Source: CAZSCF01 sp964547585
Lineage (GTDB): Bacteria; Patescibacteriota; Minisyncoccia; Moranbacterales; UBA2206
Assembly: GCA_964547585.1 (NCBI GenBank)
Contig: CAZJOI010000002.1
Coordinates: 1 to 61,437, forward strand
Length of the DNA: 61,437 nt
Direction of reading: 5' to 3'
Part shown: positions 15,000-24,168 of the stretch, in pieces
Position numbering within the stretch: the first letter of the stretch is position 1
Layout of the letters: the number at the start of each line of letters is the position of its first letter
Translations under genes and position numbers: made by a program
Notes under the pieces: model-generated
Databases searched by the model: none
The model's input: only the letters and a program-made list of their open reading frames with translations
What the model was told of the DNA's origin: nothing

Positions 15000-16028
15000 T
15001 TAATATTTCATATCTTTCGTAAATGTTACCCCTTTTATAGCGATTGGCTTTTCTCCTAACGCTCCAACATCTTTTCCATTAAATTTTACGAAAGTATTAC
15101 TAGCTTTTCCGGAATCAACAACAATTTTTTCTTTAGCTGTAAAAGATTGCATTCCTCCCGTTAAAATTGTTCCATTAAAAACTAGATTTCCGTCAGCCTC
15201 TATACTGATCTGGACTGGACCCGAATCAACTTTTATTTCCAAAATCACACCCCCTGGTTGCAGATTAGTATTTTCATTTTGCACCTCACTTGATTCATTT
15301 TCATTAGTCGAAATATTTTCTTGGAAGACAGCTTGGACCGTTATAATTTCTTCAGTTTCTTTTTTAAAACGATTGATGGATTTTATATTAATGATATTCG
15401 AGCCTGATTGTAAAATTAAACTCTGTCGGAAATTTCCATCATCATTCACCAAAACAGGTTGGCCATTTACTGAAAGTTTAGCATCCCTGTCTGTAATGCC
15501 TTCGACCAAAGTCGAACTTCCCTGAACAACTGCATTTTGCTGCGGATTCAAAACAACTAATCTTGGTACACTCGCAAAAGACCCAATCTCTCGATATAAA
15601 TATATGAAGCCAGCCAAAACCAAGACCGTAATCAAGGTACCCGCAATAATCTTGGGAGTAAAAACAAAGGAATGAATTTTGAGAGGTTTCAACAACCTAA
15701 AATTGTCTTTCCCTTCTTCTTTTTTATTTTTAGAAAGTCTCAAGTTCTTTTTTATTTCCTTCTCTTTCTCAAATAACTTAACCATGGCATTCTCATCGAT
15801 GCCTAAAAATTCAGCATAACTTTTTAAAAATCCCTTGGCATAAACATCCGCTGGTAACTTGTCATAATTTCCACCTTCAATAAATTCCAAATATTTAACT
15901 TGGATGTTGGTATTACGGGAAACATCAGTGAGACTTATTCTTCTGTCACTCCTGAGCTTTCTGAGCTTTTCCCCTAATGTAAGAGTTCCAATGCTTTTTT
16001 TAGTAAAACCATTCATAACAATCGGCAA
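15000..16028 (-). CDS. RodZ-like membrane protein with N-terminal HTH
   Basis: 342 residues. An N-terminal HTH_25/RodZ-type domain (about 17-80: GEKLRKLRSDRRISLTDVSR) is followed by a basic linker, one membrane helix (about 127-147) and an exterior part with an Ig-like beta domain (GSSTLVEGITDRDAKLSVNG) and a C-terminal DUF4115-like domain. RodZ links MreB to the elongation machinery in rods; related HTH-TM proteins without MreB are common in CPR bacteria. The first ATG (16028) or the ATG four codons later could be the start. It lies between ftsK and recA on the same strand. Confidence 0.75.
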   Translation of the reverse strand: MPIVMNGFTKKSIGTLTLGEKLRKLRSDRRISLTDVSRNTNIQVKYLEFIEGGNYDKLPADVYAKGFLKSYAEFLGIDENAMVKLFEKEKEIKKNLRLSKNKKEEGKDNFRLLKPLKIHSFVFTPKIIAGTLITVLVLAGFIYLYREIGSFASVPRLVVLNPQQNAVVQGSSTLVEGITDRDAKLSVNGQPVLVNDDGNFRQSLILQSGSNIINIKSINRFKKETEEIITVQAVFQENISTNENESSEVQNENTNLQPGGVILEIKVDSGPVQISIEADGNLVFNGTILTGGMQSFTAKEKIVVDSGKASNTFVKFNGKDVGALGEKPIAIKGVTFTKDMKY

Positions 16029-16033
16029 TTTTA

Positions 16034-16143
16034 AATTATAAGTTTCAAATTTTAAATTAAATCCAAATGAATAAATTTTAAAATTATTTAAACATTAAGA
16101 AATTAAAAATTGAATTAAAATTTAAAATTTAAAATTTAAAATT
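16034..16143. repeat. AT-only intergenic repeat tract
   Basis: The space between ftsK and the RodZ-like gene is built of AAATTT/TTTAAA words. It contains the word ATTAAGAAATTAA, shared in one or the other orientation with the spaces at 24055-24168 and 34440-34500. Confidence 0.5.
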
Positions 16144-16147
16144 TCCG

Positions 16148-18499
16148 TTACATTTGCCACTTATCTCTTTTTATCTGATCAGACATCGGATCATCATAAC
16201 CCGGCTTTTCTTCTCCCAGATAAACCTCTCTGGGCTTGGCTCCGTCAGCTGGCCCCACGATTCCTTTGTCTTCCATAATATCCAGAAGTCTAGCTGCTCT
16301 CGCATAGCCCACCCGTAATCTTCTTTGCAGAAGAGAAGCTGAAGCCTTCTTAGCCTGAATCACAACTTCCTTGGCTTGTTCCAAGAGCTCATCTTCATCA
16401 TCACTGCTAGAGTTGAAGTCCATAAGTCCCCGCGGTGGAGCAGATGAAAAACTTTTTGAGTCCTCTTCTTCTGAACCAGTATCCAGATCACTTGGGACCT
16501 CATCCTCATCAATTTTTTGACTACAAATAAATTTAACCACTTTTTTAACCTCCGCTTCACTAATGAAAACGCCTTGAATTCTTTTTGGTTTTGGAGAAGA
16601 CGCTGAAAGATAGAGCATATCTCCATTACCCAAAAGTTTCTCCGCTCCACCCATGTCGATAATCGTTCGAGAGTCTATTTGCGTCGCCACTTGAAAAGCA
16701 ATTCGAGTTGTAATGTTAGCTTTAATGAGGCCTGTCAAAACTTCTACGGATGGTCTCTGGGTGGAAACGATTAAATGAATTCCAACAGCACGGGCCATTT
16801 GTGCTAGTCTTACAATCGAACCTTCGACAATTTTTCCATGACTGCCCATGAGGTCGGCCACTTCATCAATAACGATAACAATAAATGGCAAGCTTTCCAG
16901 CTCTTCCTCAATAATTTCTCCTGTTTCTGGATTTTGATACTTTCTTTTCTCTCCTTTTTTAATTTTATCATTATATGATTTGATATCGCGCGATGAAATT
17001 TCTTGCAACAATCTGTATCTTCTTTCCATTTCACCCACCGCCCATTTAAGAGCATTCAAAACTTTATTATTATCCACAATCACATCACTCAAAAGATGTG
17101 GGATCTTATTATACAAAGAGAGTTCAACTCTTTTTGGATCAATCATCAAAAATTTCAAATTTTTGGGAGAGTTTTGATAAAGCAACGTTGTAATAATTGA
17201 ATTGATAGCCACTGATTTTCCGGTTCCGGTCGAACCGGCAATCATCATATGTGGCATTTTTTCCAAGTTACCCAGAATATAATTTCCACTCACATCTTTT
17301 CCCAGAGCTAACATCAGATCAGATTCGCGTCCAACAAAATCCTTGCTACCCACCACATCTCTGAGACACACCCTTTCTGGGATTTTATTCGGCGCTTCAA
17401 TGCCAATCAAAGATTTCCCCGGAATTGGTGCTTCAATTCTGATTGGATGCACTGCCATAGCCAAGGCTAAATCGTTTTGCAAAGCCAAAATTCTGGAAAT
17501 TTTAACGCCTACGGCCGGGCGAAAGCTATACTGCGTAACTGCCGGACCAACTTTTATCTCACCCTTTTCCACGTCTATGCCAAAATTTTTCAAAGTTCTT
17601 TGGATGATTTCGGCGTTCTTTTCTGTGTCTCCACCGAAAGCTGAACCGGAACTTTTTTCCAAAAGACTCACTGGCGGCAATTTCCAATCGCCCTGATCAT
17701 TCTTGGATTTTTTCTCAGCTGAATTTTTTCTGCCTGAAAATGTATTCTTTATTGATTGAGAAAATGATTTGTGAGAAAAATTTGCCCCTTCTTTATTACT
17801 TTCAAATTTATCCGGTCCTTCTACAAATTCTATTTTTCCAATATTGCCATCGTTCTTTTCATCTTCTTTGGCCGGAATTGTTTTCTCTATTATCTCTGAT
17901 TCTTTTATTTCCGCATCCGTCGCCTCTTCATCTTCAGCCACTTCTTCTTTTTTCCCAATTGATTTTAATCTTGCAATAAAATTAATTATTGAAAAATTAA
18001 AAGCCACAATAAAACCACAAATAATAAAAGCCAGAATAATTACGAGTCCTCCAGCCTGTCCCAAATATTTAACCGCCAGATGTGCTATACCAAAACCGAC
18101 ATATCCTCCACCTGATCCCTCCTCCGCAACTTGTGCCATTTTTTCCACAGAAAAAAACCAATGAAAAAATCCAGAAATCCCCAACAAAACAACAATTAAA
18201 CCCAAAAGCTTGGAAACATAAAACGATGTTTCCTTCCTGAGAAGTAAAATTATTCCAGCCAACAACAAGAAGATTGGAAAAATCATTTTAACCCAACCAA
18301 TAGCTAGGCCAAAGATGCTGCTCAGACGCTCTCCAACAACTCCGGCTTTGCCGATAAATCCCAAAATCAAAACCAAAGCCAGGGCAAACAAAAAAACCGC
18401 TGCCACCCCTCTCTTGGCATCGGAGGCAATGTTGGACCTTCTTTCATCAGACTCAAGATTTTCTTCGTCTTTATTTAGATATTTCTTTTTTCTCCCCAT
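16148..18499 (-). CDS. ftsK: DNA translocase FtsK/SpoIIIE
   Basis: 783 residues. Four N-terminal membrane helices (about 30-185) anchor it at the division site; an acidic linker of about 120 residues follows. The RecA-like motor has Walker A GSTGTGKS and Walker B IVIVIDEVADLM. The C-terminal winged-helix gamma domain (about 700-765: QAKKASASLLQRRLRVGYARAARLLD) reads KOPS-like polar sequences in other bacteria. FtsK pumps DNA through the septum and activates Xer recombination at dif; an Xer recombinase is at 55761. Upstream, TAAAAT lies 9 nt before the ATG, so the leader would be very short. Confidence 0.95.
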   Translation of the reverse strand: MGRKKKYLNKDEENLESDERRSNIASDAKRGVAAVFLFALALVLILGFIGKAGVVGERLSSIFGLAIGWVKMIFPIFLLLAGIILLLRKETSFYVSKLLGLIVVLLGISGFFHWFFSVEKMAQVAEEGSGGGYVGFGIAHLAVKYLGQAGGLVIILAFIICGFIVAFNFSIINFIARLKSIGKKEEVAEDEEATDAEIKESEIIEKTIPAKEDEKNDGNIGKIEFVEGPDKFESNKEGANFSHKSFSQSIKNTFSGRKNSAEKKSKNDQGDWKLPPVSLLEKSSGSAFGGDTEKNAEIIQRTLKNFGIDVEKGEIKVGPAVTQYSFRPAVGVKISRILALQNDLALAMAVHPIRIEAPIPGKSLIGIEAPNKIPERVCLRDVVGSKDFVGRESDLMLALGKDVSGNYILGNLEKMPHMMIAGSTGTGKSVAINSIITTLLYQNSPKNLKFLMIDPKRVELSLYNKIPHLLSDVIVDNNKVLNALKWAVGEMERRYRLLQEISSRDIKSYNDKIKKGEKRKYQNPETGEIIEEELESLPFIVIVIDEVADLMGSHGKIVEGSIVRLAQMARAVGIHLIVSTQRPSVEVLTGLIKANITTRIAFQVATQIDSRTIIDMGGAEKLLGNGDMLYLSASSPKPKRIQGVFISEAEVKKVVKFICSQKIDEDEVPSDLDTGSEEEDSKSFSSAPPRGLMDFNSSSDDEDELLEQAKEVVIQAKKASASLLQRRLRVGYARAARLLDIMEDKGIVGPADGAKPREVYLGEEKPGYDDPMSDQIKRDKWQM

Positions 18500-18823
18500 A
18501 GTGCTTCTATTTTAACACAAATTTAAAAAAACAAGAAAAAATTAATGCTGGGTTAAAGTTTGGCTTTGAGAAATTGCAAATGTTAATTTGCAAGGGAAAA
18601 GTCGAGCTTTGTATAAATTTGCATAAAGATAAAATTATTATGCTCACACAAATAAATTTATCGCTTCTTGTTGAGTAGCTGAAAACAACAACAGTGATAT
18701 CTTATCACTCTTTTATTATTTATGCAATAGTTCTTCTGTGGATAAGTATTTTTTAGCATAAAAAAAACAGAAAACCCACTAAAATAAAGAAGTAATTTGA
18801 AATATTAATCAAAAAAATCACCT
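18500..18823. other. AT-rich intergenic space
   Basis: 324 nt between the AlkD-like gene and ftsK. It holds a TGTGGATAA word (18737-18745, DnaA-box-like, minus orientation) and several small inverted repeats such as GCAAATGTTAATTTGC (about 18577-18592). No gene or RNA is recognised. Confidence 0.5.
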
Positions 18824-19534
18824 TTATTGTCTTTTCATAGCCTTGATTTTCAAATCTTTGGGCATTTTTTCAATGGCATAGCGCAAGGATGTTCTGGGCA
18901 TCTTGTCCTTGTTTTTCATGACATAGTTGAATACTTCTTTCTGGTGAACAAGACTCGCCACTTTCAACAGCCAGCCGTAGCCCTTTTGTACCATATCTTC
19001 CTGATCACATAGCAAAATATCGGCAATCGCAAAAACTTCCGGCAAAAACTTTCCCCTTTTTACAGGCACAATCAGTGATACAGCCGAAGCGCGACGCACC
19101 CAAAGGTTTTGGGATTTCGTCCATTTTTTGAGATCAATCAAATATCTTGGAAATTTTTCGACCAAGGCTCCAACCGTGTGATTGCAAAAGGTATCACATG
19201 CTGCCCAATTATTGATATATTTTTTCACCCATTTTTCAAAAATCAAAAAATCTTTTTCCGCATAATCTTTATGCAAAGAATATGACCAGTTGCAAGCAAT
19301 GAAAGATTCTTCCAGATATTCTGATTTCCAAAGTTCTTCACAAAATGCAAAAATTTCTTTTTTGCTTTTGCCTTTTATTTCTTTGAAATATTTTCTGCCA
19401 ATCTGACCGACAGTTGCGCTTTTGACTCCGTGCATTTTTACTTTTTCTTTGAAAAATCTTTCTCCACTTTTTTTGGTTTTTTCATCCGCATTCTGCTTTA
19501 ACTCCTTGCGGATTTTTGTGAGTATATTATTCAT
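18824..19534 (-). CDS. DNA alkylation repair protein, AlkD-like (HEAT repeats)
   Basis: 236 residues of alpha-alpha HEAT-like repeats with the AlkD family pattern (VKSATVGQIGRKYFKEIK, then ELWKSEYLEESFIACN, WVKKYINNWAACDTFCNH, WTKSQNLWVRRASAVSLIVP). AlkD enzymes remove bulky positively charged alkyl adducts such as 3-methyladenine without flipping the base. The Trp/Asp/Arg positions of the catalytic concave face appear present in the NNWAACD and WVRRAS segments. It is followed by an AT-rich space before ftsK and preceded by a terminator belonging to the upstream pair of orphan genes. Confidence 0.85.
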   Translation of the reverse strand: MNNILTKIRKELKQNADEKTKKSGERFFKEKVKMHGVKSATVGQIGRKYFKEIKGKSKKEIFAFCEELWKSEYLEESFIACNWSYSLHKDYAEKDFLIFEKWVKKYINNWAACDTFCNHTVGALVEKFPRYLIDLKKWTKSQNLWVRRASAVSLIVPVKRGKFLPEVFAIADILLCDQEDMVQKGYGWLLKVASLVHQKEVFNYVMKNKDKMPRTSLRYAIEKMPKDLKIKAMKRQ

Positions 19535-19571
19535 TTTAAATTAAAACTATATTTATAAATTAATTATAGCA

Positions 19572-19612
19572 TTAAAAAACAACAGCCCGTCCAGAATTAT
19601 ATCTGAACGGGC
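19572..19612 (-). terminator. Terminator of the orphan gene pair
   Basis: Stem GCCCGTTCAGA/TCTGGACGGGC with a 6-nt loop and a T-run on the minus strand, just past the stop at 19620. Confidence 0.8.
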
Positions 19613-19619
19613 CTATCTA

Positions 19620-19838
19620 TCACCAGTTTTTTTCGATGACCTTCCCACCACCATCTTCAATTTTTTTAATCATAGCGAAGTCAAGCACTTCACTTAGTGG
19701 CCTTGGGGAACACTGAGCTTCTGAAATAGTCAGAAAGCCATCGTCTCCGCTAAGGACCCCAAAACCGAGCATGGCCCAGTTTGCGGCCTCCACAAACAAA
19801 TTTGTATCCTTTGAATACATGATCCTTGCTTTATTCAC
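19620..19838 (-). CDS. Hypothetical 72-residue protein
   Basis: I do not recognise this protein. The start is set at a GTG (19838) because a strong SD (AGGAGG) lies 8 nt upstream; the frame is open further but without such a signal. The protein begins VNKARIMYSKD and ends DGGGKVIEKNW, is mixed alpha/beta in appearance, and has one cysteine and no membrane helix. It overlaps nothing with this start and lies 28 nt after the 155-residue gene, so both are probably one transcript ending at the terminator at 19572-19612. The sampled GC is higher than in neighbouring housekeeping genes. Confidence 0.6.
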   Translation of the reverse strand: MNKARIMYSKDTNLFVEAANWAMLGFGVLSGDDGFLTISEAQCSPRPLSEVLDFAMIKKIEDGGGKVIEKNW

Positions 19839-19866
19839 CTTAATTCCTCCTTTTAAAAAAAGTGCC

Positions 19867-20334
19867 CTATTCATCTGCAGCCTGAAGACCATCCGTCATT
19901 CTTCTATAACGATATCTGCCAATAAAAAAAATCGTCGTTGAAATTGGGTAAAATATAAATTGATCCAAAGTAACATTCATCGCGTAAACCTTTGACTTCA
20001 TCCTTTCAATAAAAATCCACAAGCCAATCACTCTTTCCTTCGTTTCACTGAACATTTCCGATATTGATTCGTCTGTTAGAAGTTCAATATACCCAGAACG
20101 AATAGCCCGCTTTATTTCTGTAATTTTTTGCAAATTCTTCGCAATTTCTCTTTCCTCAAGATTCATTTTTTCGATATCCTCATAAGAGAAAACTTCTAAA
20201 AACTGAGGGATTTCTTTAAAACGAATTATTTCATTTCTGAGTTCATTTAACATGCTGCTCATTCCATCAACTTCTATTTTCATTTCATCTACGGAATAAA
20301 CTCTCCTCTTTTCTGGCAACACATTATTCTGCAT
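19867..20334 (-). CDS. Hypothetical 155-residue helical protein
   Basis: I do not recognise this protein. It is predicted to be mostly alpha-helical, with long Glu/Lys/Leu-rich stretches (about residues 20-85) that could form a coiled coil, and a more hydrophobic C-terminal segment (LDQFIFYPISTTIFFIG, about 122-138) that may be a membrane helix followed by a basic RYRYRR stop. A strong SD (GAGGGG) precedes the ATG. It is the first gene of a two-gene unit with the 72-residue protein. It lies between rpoC, from which a terminator separates it, and the AlkD-like gene. Confidence 0.6.
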   Translation of the reverse strand: MQNNVLPEKRRVYSVDEMKIEVDGMSSMLNELRNEIIRFKEIPQFLEVFSYEDIEKMNLEEREIAKNLQKITEIKRAIRSGYIELLTDESISEMFSETKERVIGLWIFIERMKSKVYAMNVTLDQFIFYPISTTIFFIGRYRYRRMTDGLQAADE

Positions 20335-20424
20335 ATTTTTCCCCTCCCCTCTCTCTCTTTCTGTTTTTTAAAGAACATCTAAAAGTAGCATAAATAACAG
20401 AAGTTGTCAATACTTAGTCGAAAC

Positions 20425-20453
20425 AAAAACCAGCCTCATGAAAGCTGGTTTTT
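20425..20453 (-). terminator. Terminator of rpoBC
   Basis: A 10-bp stem AAAAACCAGC/GCTGGTTTTT with a 9-nt loop and T-rich 3' side on the minus strand, 16 nt past the rpoC stop. Confidence 0.85.
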
Positions 20454-20469
20454 GTATATCTGAAGTTTT

Positions 20470-23400
20470 TTAGTTTTTCTTGCGGTAGCCTGTTCCAGCT
20501 GGGATAAGCTTACCAATAATGACATTTTCTTTGAGACCTCGAAGTTTGTCCTCTTTGCCAACCACAGCGGCATTGATGAGAACTCTGGCGGTTTCTTGAA
20601 AAGATGCCGCCGAGAGGAAGCTTTCGGTTGAAAGAGCTACTTTGGTAATACCCATCAGCATTCTTTCGCCCTTAGCCAATTCTTTGCCTTCAGCCTTCAA
20701 GGCTGAATTAGTTTCTTCAAATTCATCTTTTTCAACGATTTCACCTGAAACCAAAGTTGAATCTCCAGAATCACTGATGAGAATTCGACTCAGCATTTGA
20801 CGTACAATAACTTCAATGTGCTTGTCATTGATACCTTCTCCTTGGAAAGCATAAATTTCCTGAATTTCACGGACAATATATCGGTGAACTTCTTCCCAGC
20901 CCATAGTTTTATATAAACTCTTAAGTTCAATGTTTCCTTCAATCAATTTTGAACCTTTACCCACCAAATCTCCTTCGGCGACTTTCAATGTGCTGCCGGC
21001 AGAAACTTGATATTCCTCAACCTTCTTGTTTTTATCTTGTGATTCAATATTGATAGTAATAATCTTTTCGCCATTGACGATTTCCACAACCTTTCCTTCC
21101 ATTCTGGCAATCGTCGCCTCTCCCTTCGGAGGCCTGGCTTCAAAGAGTTCTTCCACACGTGGCAAGCCTTGAGTAATATCAGATCCAGCAATACCTCCAA
21201 TATGGAAGGTACGCATAGTCAACTGTGTTCCCGGTTCTCCAATGGCTTGCGCCGCTACGATTCCAACGGCTTGTCCGATTTGAACCAAATTGCCTCGTCC
21301 CAAATCAACTCCATAACATTTCTGACAAACTCCACGAGAAGTTTTGCAAGTTACCACTGATCTGATTTTTACCTTTGGAATATTGAGTTTTTCCATTCGA
21401 TTACCCTGTTCTTTATTGATCAAGGCACCTTTTTCCACAATGATTTCTCCCGTGTGTGGATCAGCCACATCTTCCAAGGTAACTCTACCGATGATTCGAG
21501 TGGCAAAACTTTGTCCGATTCTATCAGAATCTTCTTTATATAAATATATTCCGGTTTTGTCTTTACAATCTTCTTCTTGAACAATTACATCTTGAGAAAC
21601 ATCAACTAGTCTTCTGGTCAAATATCCAGCAGTCGCTGTTCGAAGAGCGGTATCAGCCATACCTTTTCTCGCTCCATGAGTAGAAATGAAATATTCCAAT
21701 ACATTCAAACCTTCCTTGTAACAACTCTTGATCGGCAATTCAATAGTTTCTCCAGTTGGTCCCGCCATCAAACCTTTCATACCTGACATCTGAACCACAA
21801 CCGACTCAGAACCTCTGGCTTTTGAATAAACCATAGAATATACCGGACCTTCTTTGTCCATGCCTCCGCGTACTAAATCAGTGATGGTATTTTTAGTATC
21901 ATTCCAGATTTCAATCACACGAGTTTTTCTTTCTTCTTCTGTCAGAAGTCCCATGTTGTATTGTTGTTTGACCACTTCGACTTTTTCTTCCGCCGCATTC
22001 ATGATGTCTCGTTTTTCAATCGGCACAGACAAATCGTTCATACCCCAACTGATACCCGATTTGGTTACAAATTCAAAACCCAAGCTCTTGATGTCATCAA
22101 TAAATTTGACAGCTACTTCATGTTCGGAAATTTCCATCACTTTCGCTACCAAAGCCTTGAGTTCCTTTTTGGTCATTTCATCGTTCAAAAATCTGAGCGG
22201 TTCTGGCAAAATTTCGTTTAGTCTGATTCTACCGACAGTTGTTTCAATTATTTTGCCATCAAACAGAACTTTGATTTTGGCCTGAATATTAATAACTCCA
22301 AGTTCATAGGCCATCACGGCTTCATTGAATGAACCGAAAACTTTTCCTTCACCCAAAGCTCCGTCCAAAGAGTGAGTAATATAGTAACATCCCAAAACCA
22401 TATCCAAAGTTGGGGTAGTGATAGGATCACCACTGGCTGGTTTCAAAAGATTTCTGGAACTCAGCATCAAGTTTTCACTTTCCCATCTGGCTTTATCCGT
22501 CAATGGAACATGAGCCGCCATCTGATCTCCGTCGAAGTCCGCATTAAAAGCAGAACATACCATTGGATGAACCTGGATAGCCTTTCCTTCAATCAAAACT
22601 GGACGGAAAGCTTGAATACTCAAACGATGCAAAGTTGGAGCACGATTCAACATCACATAGTGATGAGAAATAATTTCATCCAAAATTTCGTATGATTCTT
22701 CGCTTTCAGCTTCTACCATTTTTCCAGCACTACGAACATTATAAGCGGCTTCTCTTTCAATTAATTTGTTGATAATAAATGGCTTAAAAAGTTCCAACGC
22801 CATTTTCTTGGGAATTCCGCATTGATAAATTTTGAGTTTCGGACCAACCACAATAACACTACGTCCAGAATAATCAACGCGCTTACCCAAAAGGTTTTGT
22901 CGGAAACGTCCTTGCTTTCCTTTCAAAGTATCCGCCAAAGATCTGAGTGCTCTCTTTTGTCCAGTTGAAGCAGCCACACTCACTTGTCCGCGTCGGGCAT
23001 TGTTATCAAACAAAGCATCGACAGCTTCTTGCAACATTCTTTTTTCATTTCGGGTAATAACTTCCGGTGCGCCAATTTCAATTAATTTTTTGAGACGATT
23101 ATTTCTGTTAATAATTCGACGATACAGATCGTTCAAATCAGAGGTCGCAAAACGTCCTCCATCTAAGGCCACCATTGGTCTGAGATCTGGTGGAATAACT
23201 GGGATAATTGTTGGCAACATCCATTCTAATCTGAGTTTCGCCTTTAAAAATCCTTGAAATAATTTAATTCTTTTTAGTATTTTTTTCTTGTCAGTAATCT
23301 CTTCGTCATTCAAATCATTCTTGAGTTTTTTGATTTCCTCTTCAATTTTAATGCTTTCCAAAACCCTCCTGATGGCTTCCGCTCCGATACCAGCTGAAAA

Positions 23401-24045
23401 GACTTGTCCATAGCGAGAAGACAAGTTGAAGTATTCGAGTTCAGAAATAATTTTGAGTTTTACCAAACCCTTAAGTTCATCTTTGGTGCTGCGGTAAACT
23501 GCTTTGAGATCTTCAACCTTTTGATTTCTTTCGGCTTCTTCCAGCTTATTGATTTCTTTGACTTTGAGCTTATATTCCTGATCGAGTTGATTCAAGGCCT
23601 TGGTTCTTTCCTCTTCATCTACATTCAAAATCATATAGCTGGAGAAGTAGATAATCTTTTCCAGTTCTTGCGGACTCATTCCTAAAGCCATTCCGATTTT
23701 TGACGGAACACCTCGTAAAAACCAAATATGCGAAACCGGGACAGCTAATTGGATGTGTCCCATTCTTTCGCGTCGTACACTTGAGCGAGTAACTTCCACT
23801 CCGCATTTATCGCAGACAATACCTTTATATCTGATTCGCTTGTATTTTCCGCAATAACATTCCCAGTCCTTGGAAGGTCCGAATATTTTTTCGCAGAAAA
23901 GTCCATCCTTTTCGTAGCGTTGAGTTCGGTAATTGATTGTTTCTGGACGGGTCACTTCTCCGTTGGACCATTCCATAATCTCCTCGGGACTGGCGAGTTT
24001 GATTTTTACACTATTAAAGTCACTAACTTTGGTTATAGAATCCAT
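20470..24045 (-). CDS. rpoC: DNA-directed RNA polymerase subunit beta'
   Basis: 1191 residues, a compact beta' subunit. The N-terminal zinc site (CYCGKYKRIRYKGIVCDKCG) is near residue 60. The catalytic Mg-binding motif NADFDGDQMAAH is intact, as are the bridge-helix and trigger-loop region (IGEPGTQLTMRTFHIGG) and the second zinc site (CKTSRGVCQKCYG). The lineage insert found in E. coli is absent, as expected for a short beta'. It lies 120 nt after rpoB in the standard order. The leader is an AT-rich repeat tract with no SD before the ATG. Confidence 0.98.
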   Translation of the reverse strand: MDSITKVSDFNSVKIKLASPEEIMEWSNGEVTRPETINYRTQRYEKDGLFCEKIFGPSKDWECYCGKYKRIRYKGIVCDKCGVEVTRSSVRRERMGHIQLAVPVSHIWFLRGVPSKIGMALGMSPQELEKIIYFSSYMILNVDEEERTKALNQLDQEYKLKVKEINKLEEAERNQKVEDLKAVYRSTKDELKGLVKLKIISELEYFNLSSRYGQVFSAGIGAEAIRRVLESIKIEEEIKKLKNDLNDEEITDKKKILKRIKLFQGFLKAKLRLEWMLPTIIPVIPPDLRPMVALDGGRFATSDLNDLYRRIINRNNRLKKLIEIGAPEVITRNEKRMLQEAVDALFDNNARRGQVSVAASTGQKRALRSLADTLKGKQGRFRQNLLGKRVDYSGRSVIVVGPKLKIYQCGIPKKMALELFKPFIINKLIEREAAYNVRSAGKMVEAESEESYEILDEIISHHYVMLNRAPTLHRLSIQAFRPVLIEGKAIQVHPMVCSAFNADFDGDQMAAHVPLTDKARWESENLMLSSRNLLKPASGDPITTPTLDMVLGCYYITHSLDGALGEGKVFGSFNEAVMAYELGVINIQAKIKVLFDGKIIETTVGRIRLNEILPEPLRFLNDEMTKKELKALVAKVMEISEHEVAVKFIDDIKSLGFEFVTKSGISWGMNDLSVPIEKRDIMNAAEEKVEVVKQQYNMGLLTEEERKTRVIEIWNDTKNTITDLVRGGMDKEGPVYSMVYSKARGSESVVVQMSGMKGLMAGPTGETIELPIKSCYKEGLNVLEYFISTHGARKGMADTALRTATAGYLTRRLVDVSQDVIVQEEDCKDKTGIYLYKEDSDRIGQSFATRIIGRVTLEDVADPHTGEIIVEKGALINKEQGNRMEKLNIPKVKIRSVVTCKTSRGVCQKCYGVDLGRGNLVQIGQAVGIVAAQAIGEPGTQLTMRTFHIGGIAGSDITQGLPRVEELFEARPPKGEATIARMEGKVVEIVNGEKIITINIESQDKNKKVEEYQVSAGSTLKVAEGDLVGKGSKLIEGNIELKSLYKTMGWEEVHRYIVREIQEIYAFQGEGINDKHIEVIVRQMLSRILISDSGDSTLVSGEIVEKDEFEETNSALKAEGKELAKGERMLMGITKVALSTESFLSAASFQETARVLINAAVVGKEDKLRGLKENVIIGKLIPAGTGYRKKN

Positions 24046-24054
24046 ATTATATAT

Positions 24055-24168
24055 AAATTTTAAATTCTAAATTTTAAATTTTAAATCAATGCTTTAATTC
24101 CTAAATTAAGAAATTAATTCATCGAAAATTGTTTAGAAATTAGAAATTAGAAATTAGAAATTTTAACT
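24055..24168. repeat. AT-rich repeat tract between rpoB and rpoC
   Basis: Tandem TTAGAAA-type words (four copies at about 24131-24162) and AAATTTTAAA words. It contains ATTAAGAAATTAATTCAT, related to tracts at 16075 and 34460. Confidence 0.6.
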